Counted from the stretch's first letter, positions 44,011 to 58,279 are shown. The stretch is DNA of 64,000 nucleotides from Sphagnum compactum (GCA_965153455.1 OZ234497.1:744001-808000); one strand, 5' to 3'. Notes: generated by a model from the letters alone, not told the origin. Numbers and translations are program-made.

Positions 44011-45856
44011 TTCTTTGTGAATTTCGAAATAACCGCTACTACGGTGGGTTTGGGTCGACGGAAGGAAAACAGACAGGTGCGATGTTATGCCGGGCGACTC
44101 AGTGCTTTCCACCCGGCGAAACAGGGGGTATCGTCTCTCTCCGTGTGTTCTGTCTCTTGTGTTCTTTGGGGCGGGGGGCGATGGCTGTTACACTCTCGTG
44201 TGCGCGTCGTCTTCGTCGTGGTAACAACAACAAACCCCGACGTCGTCTCGTCGCCTATCGCCACGCCTTTCTCCTCGTCTTCTTCGCAAACCAAAGCTCC
44301 CACCAATGTATCCGAGTCCACGACCTTCCAGTGAGGCTTTCCAATCCAAAAATTTCCCCTTGATGAGCCGTTTTCCGATGACCTAGAGTTCGTTCCCGGA
44401 TCCCCGTACTGCAAAGAAAATTCCATTGCACCTCCGTCTTCGATTCCACGCCCGTCTCACCCACCGTCGCCGCCAAATATCCTGGTAATAATTCGACCTT
44501 TTACAGCTTCTTGCATTCTGCTTTTCATGCGATTTCCGATTCCGACTCATCCTTGTTATTGCAACGGTTTTTTTTTCCTCCGGTGTCTCTCGAGATTGTT
44601 ATCTCTATTGAAAACCAAACAAACAAGTTTTCTTAATCATATTGTTCCTTTTCTTCCTACGGTAGATCGCTGTTCCTCTTTGCAAACAGAGTAAGTATTG
44701 ATGGTGCGTGTTATTGCCTCACGACAATCAATCGGGGTTCTTCGCTATGGCTGTTCAGTAATTATTCTGAGGTTTGTACGTTTCCTTTTGTCAAGAGCTT
44801 GGAGGAGGAGGAGGAGGAGGAGGAGGAGGTGAGCGTTTTGTAGCGAACTGATCTCTGCTGGCCGGCCCGCCTTCCCTTTGAACGGGGCGCTTAGTTGAGC
44901 ACTACGGAGCTTTGGCGAGAAAGCAAGTGGCGAGAAAGAAAGAACAAACATATCTGCAACTGTTTCATAACAGGTAGTCATCGTTACGTTCTTTCGATCC
45001 CATTCCTTATGCCAGATCTCGCTCCTGCTGCTTCTGTACTACACCAGCTTCCTTCCTTTATCTGTGCCTAGTTTCTGCATAGCATCTGCACACAGACCGC
45101 ACCATAGAATCATCGTCCGACATGTCTATCATGATAGGACTTGTCCTCTGTTGTCGTATGTATGCATGTCTCTGTTTTGCTGCAACATTGTACTTCTCTC
45201 CCTCTGTCTGCTCAGAACTGCTCCTCTCTGGCTCCTAAGTAATTCTGCTCTGTAAAATCAAGTGTTTTTTTTGTCTTGCTGCCTCTAGTTGTTGTCTTTT
45301 TCTTCTTCTTGCTTATTAGTCACTGATTGCAATGAGTGAGTTTGCCACTATTCTCTGACCCTAGATTCCCCTTGTCATTGAATGCAGCAATTGCACGCAA
45401 AATTGGTCCCTCCCACTTCATGATTAGGAGATACCACCTGCCCACCATCAATAAGTCTTTTGTATTCTTCAACTCGTGAACCAATACCAATGCAGTGGCT
45501 GAGAGCTTGAACGCATTGGGCTTAAATGCAGCTAATTATCACACAACCGGATATGTGCAAGGCATGCAACAAGCTACTATTTTTATGTATAGCATTGTAG
45601 AAACACTGGAGCTGTGACTTTGTGGAATGCTATGGGTTTCATGGGTCCATTGAACACCAACACTGTTTGATGATAATTCTCTATAGGGAGATGCCCAGGG
45701 CTTTACATACCAAAGATTTCATAAATGCTGGGGGTTCTTGTCTACATTGGTCCTAGTGAAGTAGTAAAGCAGGTGGATGATTGGTTCAGCATCTTGCAGG
45801 AGTAGTAAAGGCTTTGTGGCTTTGTGACCCATTTAGTGTTCTGGTTGGTTGCCTGG
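44010..45856 (+). promoter_or_regulatory. Putative promoter and 5' UTR region of the kinesin gene
   Basis: A GC-rich island (about 43.9-44.5 kb) followed by a credible donor (cctg|gtaata at 44485) and pyrimidine-rich DNA suggests a non-coding leader exon and a 5' UTR intron before the coding start at 45857. A small open frame from 44182 (MAVTLSCARRLRR) lies in this leader and could be an upstream ORF. The exact transcription start cannot be read. Confidence 0.4.
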
Positions 45857-48800
45857 ATGAGTACCATGCATGACTCGAGGGGGAGTTCTACAAGGGGATC
45901 TGAGAACAGTTCCTCCCCTGTTCGCTCTTCTTTTGAGGGGGGCAATGGAAATGGTCTTGCTTCAGTGTATTCCTCATACTCAGGAAGTCCCTCTATTCAT
46001 TACCCAGACAGGAGCATACCTGATTATGTCAAGCTCCCAGGTCAGTCTGATGACAGCTTCACCGATTATAGCACTGGAACAGACAGGAATGCATCAACAT
46101 TTGGCAGTCTAGGTTCTGCAGCAAGACTGAGTGAAACCCACATGGCTTCCAGAAGGGCAGAAGAAGCAGGTTTGTGCATTTTTAGCTTATTTTACTTGGT
46201 TATGAATTGCAGTAGGTTAAGCTGTTCTGGCCTCTAACACAAAGCTGCCCTTGTTTGCCAAGTATTTGCCTAGGATGGAAACCCTTCATTTTTCTGAGTT
46301 TCAAGAATCTCCTGCAAAAACAGTGAGCTCCTGATTTAGCTAGAGGATGAGTGAGACTTAACAATCAGTGTGTCTTGAGATGCTCAGCAAACAGGAGGTG
46401 TCAAGCAGCATCATGGTTGCAGGAGATGATTGGCCCTTTATCACTTCCAAGACAACCCTCTGAAGAAGAACTCAGACTCTGCCTTAGAAATGGACTTGTG
46501 CTCTGCAATGTAATCAACAAAGTCCACCCTGGAGCAGTACCGAAGGTTTGATTCCATCTCCAAGGTTGAAAGCCTTTCCTCCTTCTCATGGACCTGTGCC
46601 CCATATTCAATGTGGGAATGGGAACCCAGCTGATGTGAAACCTTAGGACTGTAGAATTCTGAGGAGTGATTTACTTGAGATCCTGTTAACCTCTGCTTAT
46701 TGGTTTTTCTTAAGTGGTATGAAGCACATTTGTTGAAGAGAATGACTTGTATGATAGCAAACTCTTCTTGAGACAACTGTCATAATAAGTTGGTTAATGC
46801 TTTTTCTTCAGGATACAACCTTGGTTGACAATTAGTAGTCTCAATGCTGCAAAAATGTACTATGGAAGGGAAGGAAGACAATCACAGATGCAGCCTCCAC
46901 CCTCTTCTGTTAAATTCCAAATGAATAGCCTGTGAGGTTTTGGTGAGGTTGAGTTTGTCTTTGGTGAGTAGGAGACCTCATTCTTGTTTATTCAATATGA
47001 ACAGGTGGTAGAGAATCCAATATCAAGTCATGATGGAGCTCAGTTTGCTTACCAGCATTTTGAGAACGTCAGAAACTTTCTGGTCGCGGTGGAGGATATG
47101 GGATTACCTGCTTTTGAAGCTTCAGACTTAGAACAGGTACAGAGTGGCAGAACCTCAAAGTGTTGAAAGGGTGTTGGGAGATTTTTCCATTTTCTGGGAA
47201 TCCCTTTGCAATTAAGGGTTGCAGTAGAGGGGAGGTGAGGCAAATAAGAATGAAACTATTGTGGCAGTTTCTTGAACAGCTGAGACCTCAGACCAGAAAT
47301 TCAGAATAAGAACCTTTTGCAATTCAGTTGTCTCATTCATAATTGTGGTTATCAAGTAGACTGCTTAAACTGAGGGGTGAAGCTTAGCATGAGAGATGAG
47401 TTCTAAAGAGCTTTCCTGGGCCACATGGTAAATAGTGAGGGTTGGTATATTATGCCATCTGGACATGTGTGGCAATTTTTGGTCATAAAACTACATTTTA
47501 GATTAATTGCAGTGTCTGTGGCCATTAGCCCAAGGCGAGCACACACTTATGGATACTGTCTTGGAGTCCAGACACTGCTGTTCTTACAAATAAATAAAGC
47601 CACTGCTTGAAGTATAGATTGGCTGGGCAAGGGTGAGATGTGTGGCTTGAGTGCAGGAGGCAAGTTCATAAATAGCTGTTGCTTTGTGGGAATCTGATTA
47701 TGGGCTTTTGTGATAGAGGTGATTACAAAGGCTCCTTTACAAGGTTATTCCTTTGTGCAGGGAGTGTGACATAGAGCAATGGTCCTATTGACTACATTGT
47801 TTTTGGTGGTACAATGTCAACAGGGGTCATTGTCCCCAAGCTCTTCTGCAAAAGTAGTTGCCTGCATATTGGCATTAAGGTCGTACCACGAATGGAAGCA
47901 GGGAGGAGCATTGGGGTTCTGGAGGTTGAAGTCCCCTAACCTCCCAACAGTATATGGAACTAGCCCTTCCAAAACTTCAACACGTGGTATCAAGGCCCCA
48001 AGAAAGTGGTTTCCTACAGAACAAGATTATGCTGACAACATGGAGTTGTTTTCACCATCTGCTCAGTCAACCAACTCAATGAGCTTTGACAAGGACAGTA
48101 GAGCCTCATTTGAAGGGATGCTGGAGAGTGTGCGCTCGGGTCTCAATGGAAGTCTGGATGGAGATTCTGAGGATTTACCATTCAACACAAATGCCTCAGG
48201 TTGTTACAACTGATGTGATATTGGTCTTGACACCTAACATATGTCACCACTTTTGTGGCTGAAGCTTTCTTTGCATCTTTCCCCAATGGATCAGAAACAG
48301 GGATGTCTCTCATCTGAGGAAACAGAAAGAACTTACCAATTTAGTTCCTTTGCTCTTGTATTTGAGAGTCTCCTTGCAGATTAGGACCACTTGCTAGGTG
48401 CATATTCCTGCACCTTAATTATCATCACAAGATCTGTCCACATCTATTGGAATGTCCATGAATCAGTGCAGTGAATAGTGTTTTCACCTCCTTCACAATG
48501 ATCAATTCCTGTTGAGTTTGCAATCCATGTCAGATATGCATGCACCTCAGCTTGTGCTTGTAGCCGGGTATGCAATGGTTGCTAGTTGTCGATGGCTTAC
48601 AACTCATTCCATAACTTGCAGCTTCCCCTTCCCCCTGGCTCCAGCACATCGGAAACAAGTTCCGGGAGGTTTTGCAAGTCAAGGGGAGGGATATGCAAGA
48701 TCTGCCCATTGCTGCAGATGGTCATGGAAGAGCTTTAGCAATGGATGTAAGTATAATGGATTATCCCATTGCAGCAATGAACTGTTGAAGAATCTTTTGC

Positions 48801-51800
48801 AGGAGAGTACATTTAGTGCATTTTCTTTAATTAGTGTTCATGCTTGCAGTGACTAGAGATGAGGCTTGAAGCATTGTCACTGTTGCATTACTGTGAGTTT
48901 TTGAGCCTAGATGCATGGTATCTCTGTGTAATGACTTTCAAATGTTGTTTCATGCAGAATGCTCCTTCCCAGTCACTCTTGAGCCTTGTGACTACCATTC
49001 TTGGTGGCAAACCTATGGAGGAAGTGCCAATGGTGAGTCCAAAAGTTCCTAGGCTTTTAACATTTTTCTCTGTCCTTGTGATCCTGTCCAAGATGTTCAG
49101 TTTTACACCAAGATTGGGGTTGCCACAAAAATATATTTCAGGCAAGAGTCTTGGAATTATTATGTTTTGTTTCTGTTTTTCCTGGTCATGCATTGTAAGC
49201 TCAGGTTGCTCTGTTTTTGACAAAGAACTCAGCAGCCATTGTGATTTTTGTTACATACACAGAAGAAGAGGACTAGTTAGGGCTTTGGATCCATTGACAT
49301 GCTTGAGATAGGTGGCTGTCTTGTTTCAATGGGACTTAGACAGGAGCCCTGCTTGTAGTGGATAAGGTCTAAGGTTGACGTGAGTTCATTGACTTTGTTT
49401 AGATATCCAAATTTCGTTAGAAGCAAGATTAGGCAAAGTTGAAAGCTAAAACTTCAGTTTTTCTCTTCTTTGTGCAGTTAGTGGAATTCATGCTACGGAA
49501 AGTGATGGAAGAGTTTGAGCACCATCTTCTTGCACAAAGGCGACAAGTTGTAAAAGTAGGGGTTATGTGACTCCTGTGCTTCTGTCTTGATACTGCCACC
49601 CCATGCAAATGGATTTTGTGAGATTCACCATGCTCACATTGCACAATTTTCTGGCTTGGTTCATGTTGCAGATGAAAAGTGCCTTGAAGGACTTACTAAT
49701 GCAGGCTGAGGAACGTGCCTCACAGAATATGGTGCTGGAAGCATTGACAGCTGGTTCACAGGAGGAAGTTAAGGTAGATCGCTGGGACTCTATGCTCTCC
49801 CTTTTGCCATGTCCTTCAAGGATGTCACAATCTTATGGGAAATTAAAGGTGATTTGGCACCATAGTACTACTAAAAAAAGGCAGCTTCTGGTGTTGGGCT
49901 GTTGGCGAAGAATGGTTTTCTGCAGTTTTGGCCTTTTTTTTTGACCCGGAGTGGGCTTTTTACATTGATGGTGGAAATGAGCAAACTGCTAGCTTTGGAA
50001 CTGAGGTGGGTTTTTTCTTTGCAATGGCATGGGGGAATTACCAGATGATTACTAAAAAACTTCAGCTAGTCAAGGTGGGCTTCTCTTTCTCAACCTGAAC
50101 AGTTTTTTTGGCTAGATTTCTTGTGAGAGGCATGAAGAAGCATGACCTGCATGTCATGAACAATGCTGTGAAAAGTCTGTATGTGTGGATTGGACATCCA
50201 TTTTAGGGCCGCTCAAAAGGATTCCAGACAACTTGGATCACTGCAGGTTTATTCCTGAATCATAAACAGTGGAACATGAGAGGAGTTAGCTGAGCCTGTC
50301 ATGCCCAGAGCTATCCACAGCTTTGGTAATCTTTAAGGTGGAAAGTGGTTACCTGTAGCCTGGCATAGAGCTGATTCTACCCTCATTTGCTTGTCCTGTG
50401 GCTGTTAAATTTGAGAGTATCAATGTCAAAGGTCATGCTAGTCATGGTTTATATCAGTACCAAGGTGGTAATTAGTGAGGAGATGGGTTTAGCTCATTGG
50501 TGCAGACTGAATGTTGGACCATTCTTGACTTCCATGTGTTTGATGAAGATGGAGAAAAAGCAAATAGAAGATGAGAACCAATTGAAGGAGGTGGCACTGA
50601 AAAGATTGTCAAAGGAGAGTGAAGAGAAAGAGGCAACTGTCCAAGTATTGATGAATGAATTGGATTATATCAAGCGCTTGGATGAGGAACATTCAGTCAC
50701 CCTTGAGAACCAGAAGCGAGAAATAGAGCTGAAGTCCCAAGAGAAATTACTTTCACTGGAAAAGCAGTTGCAAGAATCACAACAGCAGAGGCATGAGATG
50801 GAAGTCAGTTTCACTGAGGAGCTGAGTATGTTGCAGAAAAAGGATGTCAAGTACAAAACTTGTCTTGCTCACCAGGCTTACAATGTGAAGGTACTCATAT
50901 CTGCTACCTAGCAAATTGATTTCTGCAAGGAATTTCAGGTCATCTCAGAAATTTAGTACATAGTGAAGCTGCAGTCCTTGTAACATCCAGGTTGCATCTT
51001 TTGTGGTTTTGTAGGATCTGAGATGGACACAAGTCGATGTGAGGAAAGAGGTTCTGCAAATGCAAAAGGATTTTAGATCACAGTTCAGCGCACTTGGTAA
51101 CTATCACCACCTGCAAATCTTACTTTCAAATTCATCATAGTACTCCATGGTGTATCTCTCATGTTCTTCCTTGGGCTTTTGCATCTGGTAATCCTGATTA
51201 TTTCTTTTTCCACTTCCAGAGAACCAACTTCCAGAAATGGCAAGGGCAGCAGCAGGATATCACAAGGTGTTGGCAGAGAACCGACAGCTATACAATGAAG
51301 TTCAAGATTTGAAAGGTAGGTTCTTGTTTTTGGTGTTACATGGGCCAAATACACAGAGGGTGACTAAACATTTTGCATATCCTAGGAAGGAAACATGTGT
51401 TTACACAACCGTAGTATAGAGCATCAAGCTTCTCATTTCAGGAATGTTGACCCTTTTGCCTGCGGGGAGTTGATATGCTCTTCGTTGATGCAGCTCCCTT
51501 AAATTGCATCTGGTCTCCCTCACTTCTCGTTCACATCTTTGTAGCTGTCATAGTATGCCAGGCTTTATCAAACTACTATTGATTGATCTGTCTGTGGTCT
51601 GATCTGGCCAGGTAATATCAGGGTCTACTGCCGAGTAAGGCCTTTTCTAACAGAAGAACCTGGGAGACCAACTACCGTGGACTATATTGGAGAAAATGGG
51701 GAGTTGGTGGTGGTCAACCCCAGCAAGCTGGGAGCAAAGGATGCCCGTAAGTCGTTTACATTTAACAAGGTTTTTGGAACCACCGCTTCACAAGGTAACA

Positions 51801-54800
51801 GTCATGCACATTCCCCTAATGAACTCCTCTTGTTTTGAGTATCATCAGCTCTATATGTTAAGTCAATCAGTCTTCAAGAAATTAGTTGGTAGTCCAATAG
51901 GCACTAATTGTGCAGTCTATGGTCAACTAACTTCTACCTGTTTATTAGGAGTTATTGTTTTGAATGTTTTTATTAAGTCTCTCTTTTCCTTTTATTTTCC
52001 TTTTAAGTGGTTGTTATGGAGAAGTTTTGTAGATGGTGTTGGTTCTTCAAATTCTCTTACTTCATGTATCTTCACAGAGACTTGATAGTGCCAAGTGTCT
52101 GAAGTGAAATGACAGTATGCATGGTTGGTGATTTTGTCTATGCAGAGGAAGTTTTCCTGGATACACAACCACTCATACGTTCTGTGTTAGATGGTTACAA
52201 TGTTTGCATATTTGCTTATGGACAAACTGGTTCAGGAAAGACTTTCACCATGGTAAGTTATTTGGTGGTTGTAATGAAGCACTGTATATGTTCTCCAGAC
52301 TGTTCTCTCAAAATTTTCTTTTCTTGCAAAAATCCAGTAAGATAGCTTTAACACAAGCAAATATTTGAGTGCAATTTAACAGTTCAACCTGCTTAAGACC
52401 AGGCATGAGAATTAGGATACTATTACCACTTGCACTGATTGATTTGTAACTAGGGTTGTTGTGTATGTTACAATCTAGTCAGTTTCAGGATAATTGAGCT
52501 GAAAGAAAAGTTCAGGTTTTTGTTTTATTATGGTGGTCCTGTTTGAAGGAAGTGTTTGGATGGACCAGAAAAGGCACATACCTTTTCTCTGAAATTTGTG
52601 GTCTGACTCGTCAACAGAGTGGCCCAAGCAGTGATTGGGGAGTGAACTACAGAGCATTGCATGATCTCTTCAACATGACACAGAGTCGACTTGGTGTGTT
52701 CCGCTATGAAATTGATGTGCAAATGCTTGAGATCTACAACGAACAAGTCCGTGATCTGCTTATCATGGATGGCACCCAAAAGAAATATCCTCTTGAAACT
52801 GATCTTTCATTTTTGGAGCTTTTTGTGAAGTCACCCACTCAGGAGTGGACTACTGTTTGTTTTAGCTCTCCTCATGTTACCATGCAACTTGCAGTTGAGT
52901 TCTAAACAAGGCTGATGTGTTTCAAGGGCTGTAATATGTTGGATCTGTGGCTGCTCTATTGATAGTGTAATCTAACTCAAATACAATTGATGCTCCATGC
53001 AAGATCAGGCTAATGAGTAAGCAACTACTTTTGTAGGAACTGGATGAAATCAACCTAGTGAATGAAGCCTTGACATGTGCTTCTTTGAATTCTTCCTAGA
53101 ACAGCAATTAGTTGCCACATAGCTTTGCTTATTGTCAGTATGTAGAGGACTTGATAAATGTTATGAGCAGTGCTCTTTAGGCTTTGTTCTGCTGTTGTCA
53201 ATCAAAGAATTCCTTTACTGTGTTTCATACGCTGGAGATTCGGAACAACTCACAGCTTAATGGGATGAATGTACCCGATGCCAGTATGCTGCGAGTCAGG
53301 TCAACAGAAGATGTAGTGGAGCTTATGAGAGTTGGCCAGAAGAACAGGGCTATTGGTGCCACAGCTCTGAACGAGCGAAGTAGCAGATCTCATAGGTAGC
53401 TTTCACTCCTGTCATTTCCTTCATTATCTTCTAACTTTTGATATAACAATGTTAGGACCCCATGAATAGGATGTCCACTTAGAGCTTGTTATTGGTGAAA
53501 CCTTCCTGCATCCTCAATTTCCTATAGTTTTTGTATGCTTCTTCTGCAGTGTAGTCTATGTCTCGATTCTACATAACTGTTTGATCTTTGACAAGACCTT
53601 TGGGACTGGAGCAATTAACAAGGATATTGGATCTTTGTTAGTTTTGATATAAGGCATGGGAATGTGACGAGAATACAGTGCCATTTCATTGGGGAACTCA
53701 CATGTTTACCTGTGTGTGTACAGTGTGCTGACAGTCCATGTCCAAGGCAGAGATCTGATCTCTGGTGCCCTTCTCCGAGGCTCCCTGCACCTGGTCGACC
53801 TTGCTGGGAGTGAACGTGTGGATAGGTCTGAAGCAACAGGAGACAGGTTGAAAGAGGCTCAACACATCAACAAATCTCTTTCTGCTCTTGGTGATGTGAT
53901 TGCTGCACTTGCACAGAAAAATTCGCATGTGCCTTACCGCAATAGCAAGCTCACCCAGCTGCTACAGGATTCCCTAGGTAATTGTCAACTATACAGCTTT
54001 CTTTGATGGTAACTTCAGCCATGATTTTGATGATGTGTTTTATTTTCTTCTGCTCCTGATGGAGATCTGGATATTACTCTAAGCCTTCATTCCTTTGTTG
54101 TCTGTTCATTGACTATTTGGGGTGCTATCACTTTGTCTTATGTTTGTCTGGTGCTGTTGTACCTCTTGTGGATAGGAGGTCTCTATTTGTGGACAGTTCC
54201 ATTTTAAATGATTTGAGATTTAATTTGTCCTCTATTTTGGACATGCATTGATCAACCTGAGGGACAATTATGTCTATCCAGGTGGGCAAGCAAAAACTCT
54301 GATGTTTGTGCACATAAGCCCAGACATGGAGTCATTTGGAGAAACCATCAGCACATTGAAGTTTGCAGAGAGAGTGTCATCAGTCGAGCTCGGTGCTGCT
54401 CGCAGTAATAAGGAAAGTGGGGACATGCAAAATCTCAAGGATCAGGTTTATGTCTTTCCATACATAAATTGTGCAACATTGTTGTCTTTGAGGCAACTTT
54501 GTTAGGACATTGGGAAGTACTGCAATTTTTTTGGATTTTCAGTTATCAATTTTGGAGCAAGCAGAAGGAAGTTTTCAATTCCTTTGTTTTAGCTGCCAGA
54601 GGATTTATAGTGCAACAGGGAGTGTATCCTGGTATATCCCTTAACTACTGGCATTGCTTTGATGGCAATAAACTCTTCCCAAGGTCGCAGAGCCAGTTCT
54701 CTACTATGAAACCCAAAATGGAAGTTTTCTGTCTCTTTGACTCAGGGAATCTTTGGGTGAATTGCAAGTAATCAGTTGCTTTGAAAGACCTACCAAGTCA

Positions 54801-56856
54801 CCACATCAGCATGCCATCTTGAATTTGTTGGAATCTTCATCCTGGCATTAGTTGTTTGTTTCCCTCACTGTTGACCTTGAGGTTGTTGCATTAAAATTTA
54901 ACCATTTTGATTGCTGTTTTATCTTTACTGATTTGACCATCTTGAGTTTCCCTGACAGATTGCCCAGCTAAGGGATGCAGCTGCTAAGAAAGATGCTGAG
55001 ATTGAACGGCTGCAAAGTCTCAAGGACCTAAGCCCTCCAGTTGAGAGCGGTATGGGTGTAGAAAAGTACAAAATCAAGCCTGTTACTGCATTTCCTCGTC
55101 GCATAAGCATGGATGCTGGTTCTCTTCAAAAACCCCGCAGGGCACTCATGGATGCAGCAACTGGGACTGGTGATGTATGTCTATGTTGCATTTCTCATTA
55201 TCTTTGTGTATGCTGAGTGAATGGTAATAGCAGCATGACCTATCTGTTTCCAAGTATGGTTAAATGGGAGCATTATCAGTTGCATTTGTCAGTATGTTTG
55301 AGCATGATAAGATAAGAGTTTATCTGATCCTCTGTTGGATTGTAATCTCCTTTAGAACTCAGCTAAGGTGGGACTCTTTATCATAGAGGGATTTGTTCTA
55401 ACTTTCTCTTTCCTGTAAAGGATTTTGCATTAGTGTCCTCTCTGAAACTTGATTTGTACAGCTCTAACAGAAACTCAATATGTTGCAGGCTAGCCAAGCT
55501 CAAAGGAAGCTATCTGGGCGACCAAAGCGGCCCCCTTCCCTCGTTTTGAACACAATGCAGGATACTGAAGATCCCATAGATCACTCGGCACATTCATCGG
55601 CAGGTTCACCCTTGGATTCCCCAACAGAGCTCAGACCCCCATCCGAATTTTCTGAAGAAGGGGTCACCAGCGTAAATGAAAGTATTAAATATGTGAAAGA
55701 GGGAAGGAATTCACAGTTGTACGCAAAGCAAAGCAGCAAGGAACAGGAAGCTGTCCTACTTGCACACCAGGACATGCAGGATGAGGTCAGCATGTCAGAT
55801 TGGCATGATAGGTGCCAGAATGATGGAACTGCGAGTTTGTCAGGTCCTCAAGGCAGCGAGAAACTTCCAATGTTTGAAAATAATGGTCTTCACAGGAAAG
55901 GACTGGATGGTGTAGAAAAGAGAGGCCATGAATCAGGCTCTATGCATTCTTGCTTGTCCGCAAATGACCTAAAGTCCTCAACATATGCTCCGTACAGTAG
56001 TCCTCAAAATCCTCATGAGGATGCTTCAGGACAGGTGAGAGTTCCCAACTGGCAGGGAGGAAACAGCACTGTTATGAAATCAGCAAGCACCTCAATGCTC
56101 CATGGTCTTGTACTGGATGACCATTTTGGGAACAATGAACTTTTTGACCTACAGGATGGGGATCAAGATGACAGTGGAAGTTTGTTGTCAGAGAGTAGTT
56201 ACTCTGTGGACTCTGACTTCCCAACTCTAGGGCTGGTGGATGAGAACAAGAAGCAGCAGTCAAGCTCTGGGCCCCGAACTGAAAAGAAGTGAGTAGCTGC
56301 TATTCCTCTGAGTTTCTTATTGTTAGAAGTACAGCAAGTAGCCTTCATGAGAAAGTGTTGCTTCCTTTGCATGCTCATTTTATGAAACATGGTTTTTTGC
56401 AGAGCTGTGCTTCAATCTCCAGCTCCTCGTCCAGCAGGGAAGAGTGCTCGCTTAGTTTCTCCACTAAAAAGTGACAACAGTTCAGGAGGAGTGCAGCCAG
56501 CAGGTCGCATTCGAAGGTACACGAGTGCTGGGCATGCTGTTTTTACTGACAAGCCCTCAGTAGTACGGACCATCTCTCTGGGAGGAACTTCTATACCAGG
56601 TACTGAACTCTACAGTACAGTAATGTCAACCCCCTTATGTCATGTGTTTGGTTCTTCATGAATTGCAACACACCAACCTGCATCACTGGATGCAGGTAGC
56701 TGGTAGATGAGTGCCTTTCTTTTCCATCTGATGAAAACTATCCAACTTTGCTGGTGTGAACCAGGTCCCCAGGGTGGCACAACAGAGAGAGGTCAGCAAG
56801 AACTGGCAAGGCATGCCTCATTGCCAAATACTTCGGGAGGAAAACGTAGAACCTGA
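45857..56856 (+). CDS. KIN14: Kinesin-14 with N-terminal calponin-homology domain (KCH/KIN14 type), 21 exons
   Basis: A microtubule motor with a potential actin link. The exon chain gives 4,224 nt and an unbroken frame of about 1,407 residues. Exons: 45857-46169, 46388-46545, 47005-47136, 47824-48199, 48622-48746, 48958-49032, 49478-49555, 49672-49773, about 50549-50890, 51015-51096, 51220-51315, 51612-51794, 52146-52252, 52618-52784, 53231-53395, 53724-53977, 54282-54445, 54959-55174, 55489-56288, 56403-56599, 56765-56856. The CH domain is at about 105-240 ([32 protein letters not shown]). A coiled coil at about 450-600 follows. The motor starts at about 628 ([12 protein letters not shown]), with P-loop GQTGSGKT, switch I NERSSRSH, switch II DLAGSER and [14 protein letters not shown] Ser-rich tail of about 430 residues ends [19 protein letters not shown] after a coiled-coil neck is the kinesin-14 signature, implying minus-end motility. 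The intron after 52784 is AT-AC (U12-like). The start is the first ATG in the Ser-rich leader; an in-frame ATG lies at 45824. Confidence 0.88.
52785..53230 (+). other. U12-type AT-AC intron in the kinesin motor domain
   Basis: The frame requires removal of 52785-53230. No GT donor fits, but the intron starts ATATCCTCTT (consensus ATATCCTTT) and ends in AC. TTCCTTTACT at 53210-53219 matches the U12 branch consensus, with the adenosine 13 nt from the end and no polypyrimidine tract. Joining gives [24 protein letters not shown], exactly the length expected for this family. Confidence 0.85.
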
Positions 56857-56859
56857 AAA

Positions 56860-58060
56860 ACAAGTGTACAGTCTTTCGAACAAAATGCTCCTGTTTTAGA
56901 AAAGCAAGTAGATGCAGCATCTCTCAGCAGTAAGAACATTGCAAAAATCTACCAATTCTAGTTTCAGCTGTTTTAATTAGCTTCGACCCCATCCATTGTG
57001 TCCATTGAAGCGCAATTTGAGGTTGCTTACAACTTCAAAGAAAGTGATCTGTACCATGAATTTATCATTTGCACTTTTGTGTACCTCCAATTGGCTTTCC
57101 ACATAAATGGATCTTCTTGTTCTAATTAGAGTATGACGCTCCTGCATATTGTCAGAGTGCATTCTCTCCTATACAGCAAGTCATCAAAATTTTCTGATTG
57201 CTCGAAAGTCTTTGCTACTAATGCATTCTCTGTCATGTCTCTGGAGTGGGAGCCAGCATCATGACTGAGTCTTCCCATTGCTTCTGGAAATGCAACAGAA
57301 ACTCAGGACGCGGATTTTGCATGATGGTTTTGCCCAGATTTTGGTCTGATTACTGTATATACTTTTATCTAAACCTACTGTAAGGAGCTGATGAAGTCAG
57401 TGGTTAGTCATGGCAGCTTGTCACTGGTATGATCTGACACTTGTGACTCACTCTTGGAAGGGTTTATTACTGCATTCGTTGTCATCTTTCCTTCACATTG
57501 TTGTTATGGAGATTTTTCTGGAATTTCATAGACATTCTCCGTTGGGTTCACACCAATGATGCAGGTAGCAGACCATCAATTGGCATTGGTTGTTGGCTTG
57601 CTTATTTCAAATCCACGTCACTTTTCCTGCTTTGCCCTGTCCTGTCTTTTGCTTGGGATAGTTGGTTGGGTGAATCTCATGATAGAGAGCTTTCCATTCA
57701 TTGTGTCTGTTATACTATTTGCTGTTTGCTGGATGCATACTTGGATGACTCTCCTATACTTAAAACCTTTGCTGAAAAATATATATACCTAATGATATAC
57801 TACAGTTCCTTTCTTGTTGATTTTGTGGTAAATTTCTTGATGGGGTTGACAACTGGGAGGTTGCCTTGCACTTGTACTAATCAATGGTGATCGTGGTCAT
57901 TGAACTTTGAAGGAAACAAGAGAGACAACTGTTGTCTCTCTCGGATATGGAAATAAAAAATCTGAACAACTTCAATGGCAGAAGCATCAACTGATGGCAT
58001 CAGGTGGGGATTCTTGCTTTTATGGAGTGTAAGTAATCTTGTTTTGTTGGGTTCAAAGCA
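56860..58060. other. Downstream of kinesin; 3' UTR and spacer
   Basis: No supported coding region. Two overlapping plus-strand frames (57498-57890 and 57556-57792) are rich in hydrophobic residues but lack any recognisable family. Confidence 0.45.
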
Positions 58061-58064
58061 GGTG

Positions 58065-58273
58065 GTATCTTGTTTACTCTAGTGAAAGGGAATTTTGGGG
58101 TTTTCTTGTTCGCGCTAGCGAACTGAGCTTTATGAGGATCTTATTTACTCTAGTGAGGGGAAGTTTGTGAGCATTTTACTCTAGTGAAAGGGAATTTTGT
58201 GATGATCTTGTTTCCTCTAGTAAAGGGAATATCTGTGGATATCTTGTTTACTCTTGTGAAAGGGAATTTTGTG
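58065..58273. repeat. Tandem 'atcttgtttactctagtgaa' repeats, five copies
   Basis: Units of 30-55 bp share tttactctagtgaaagggaa and ttttgtg. The spacing is irregular, with one copy diverged to cgcgctagcgaactg. Confidence 0.75.
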
Positions 58274-58279
58274 TTTGCC

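Noticed and set aside
57498-57890. Hydrophobic open frames that could be membrane proteins
   Set aside because: Two overlapping frames are equally open, neither with a family resemblance or clear gene context.
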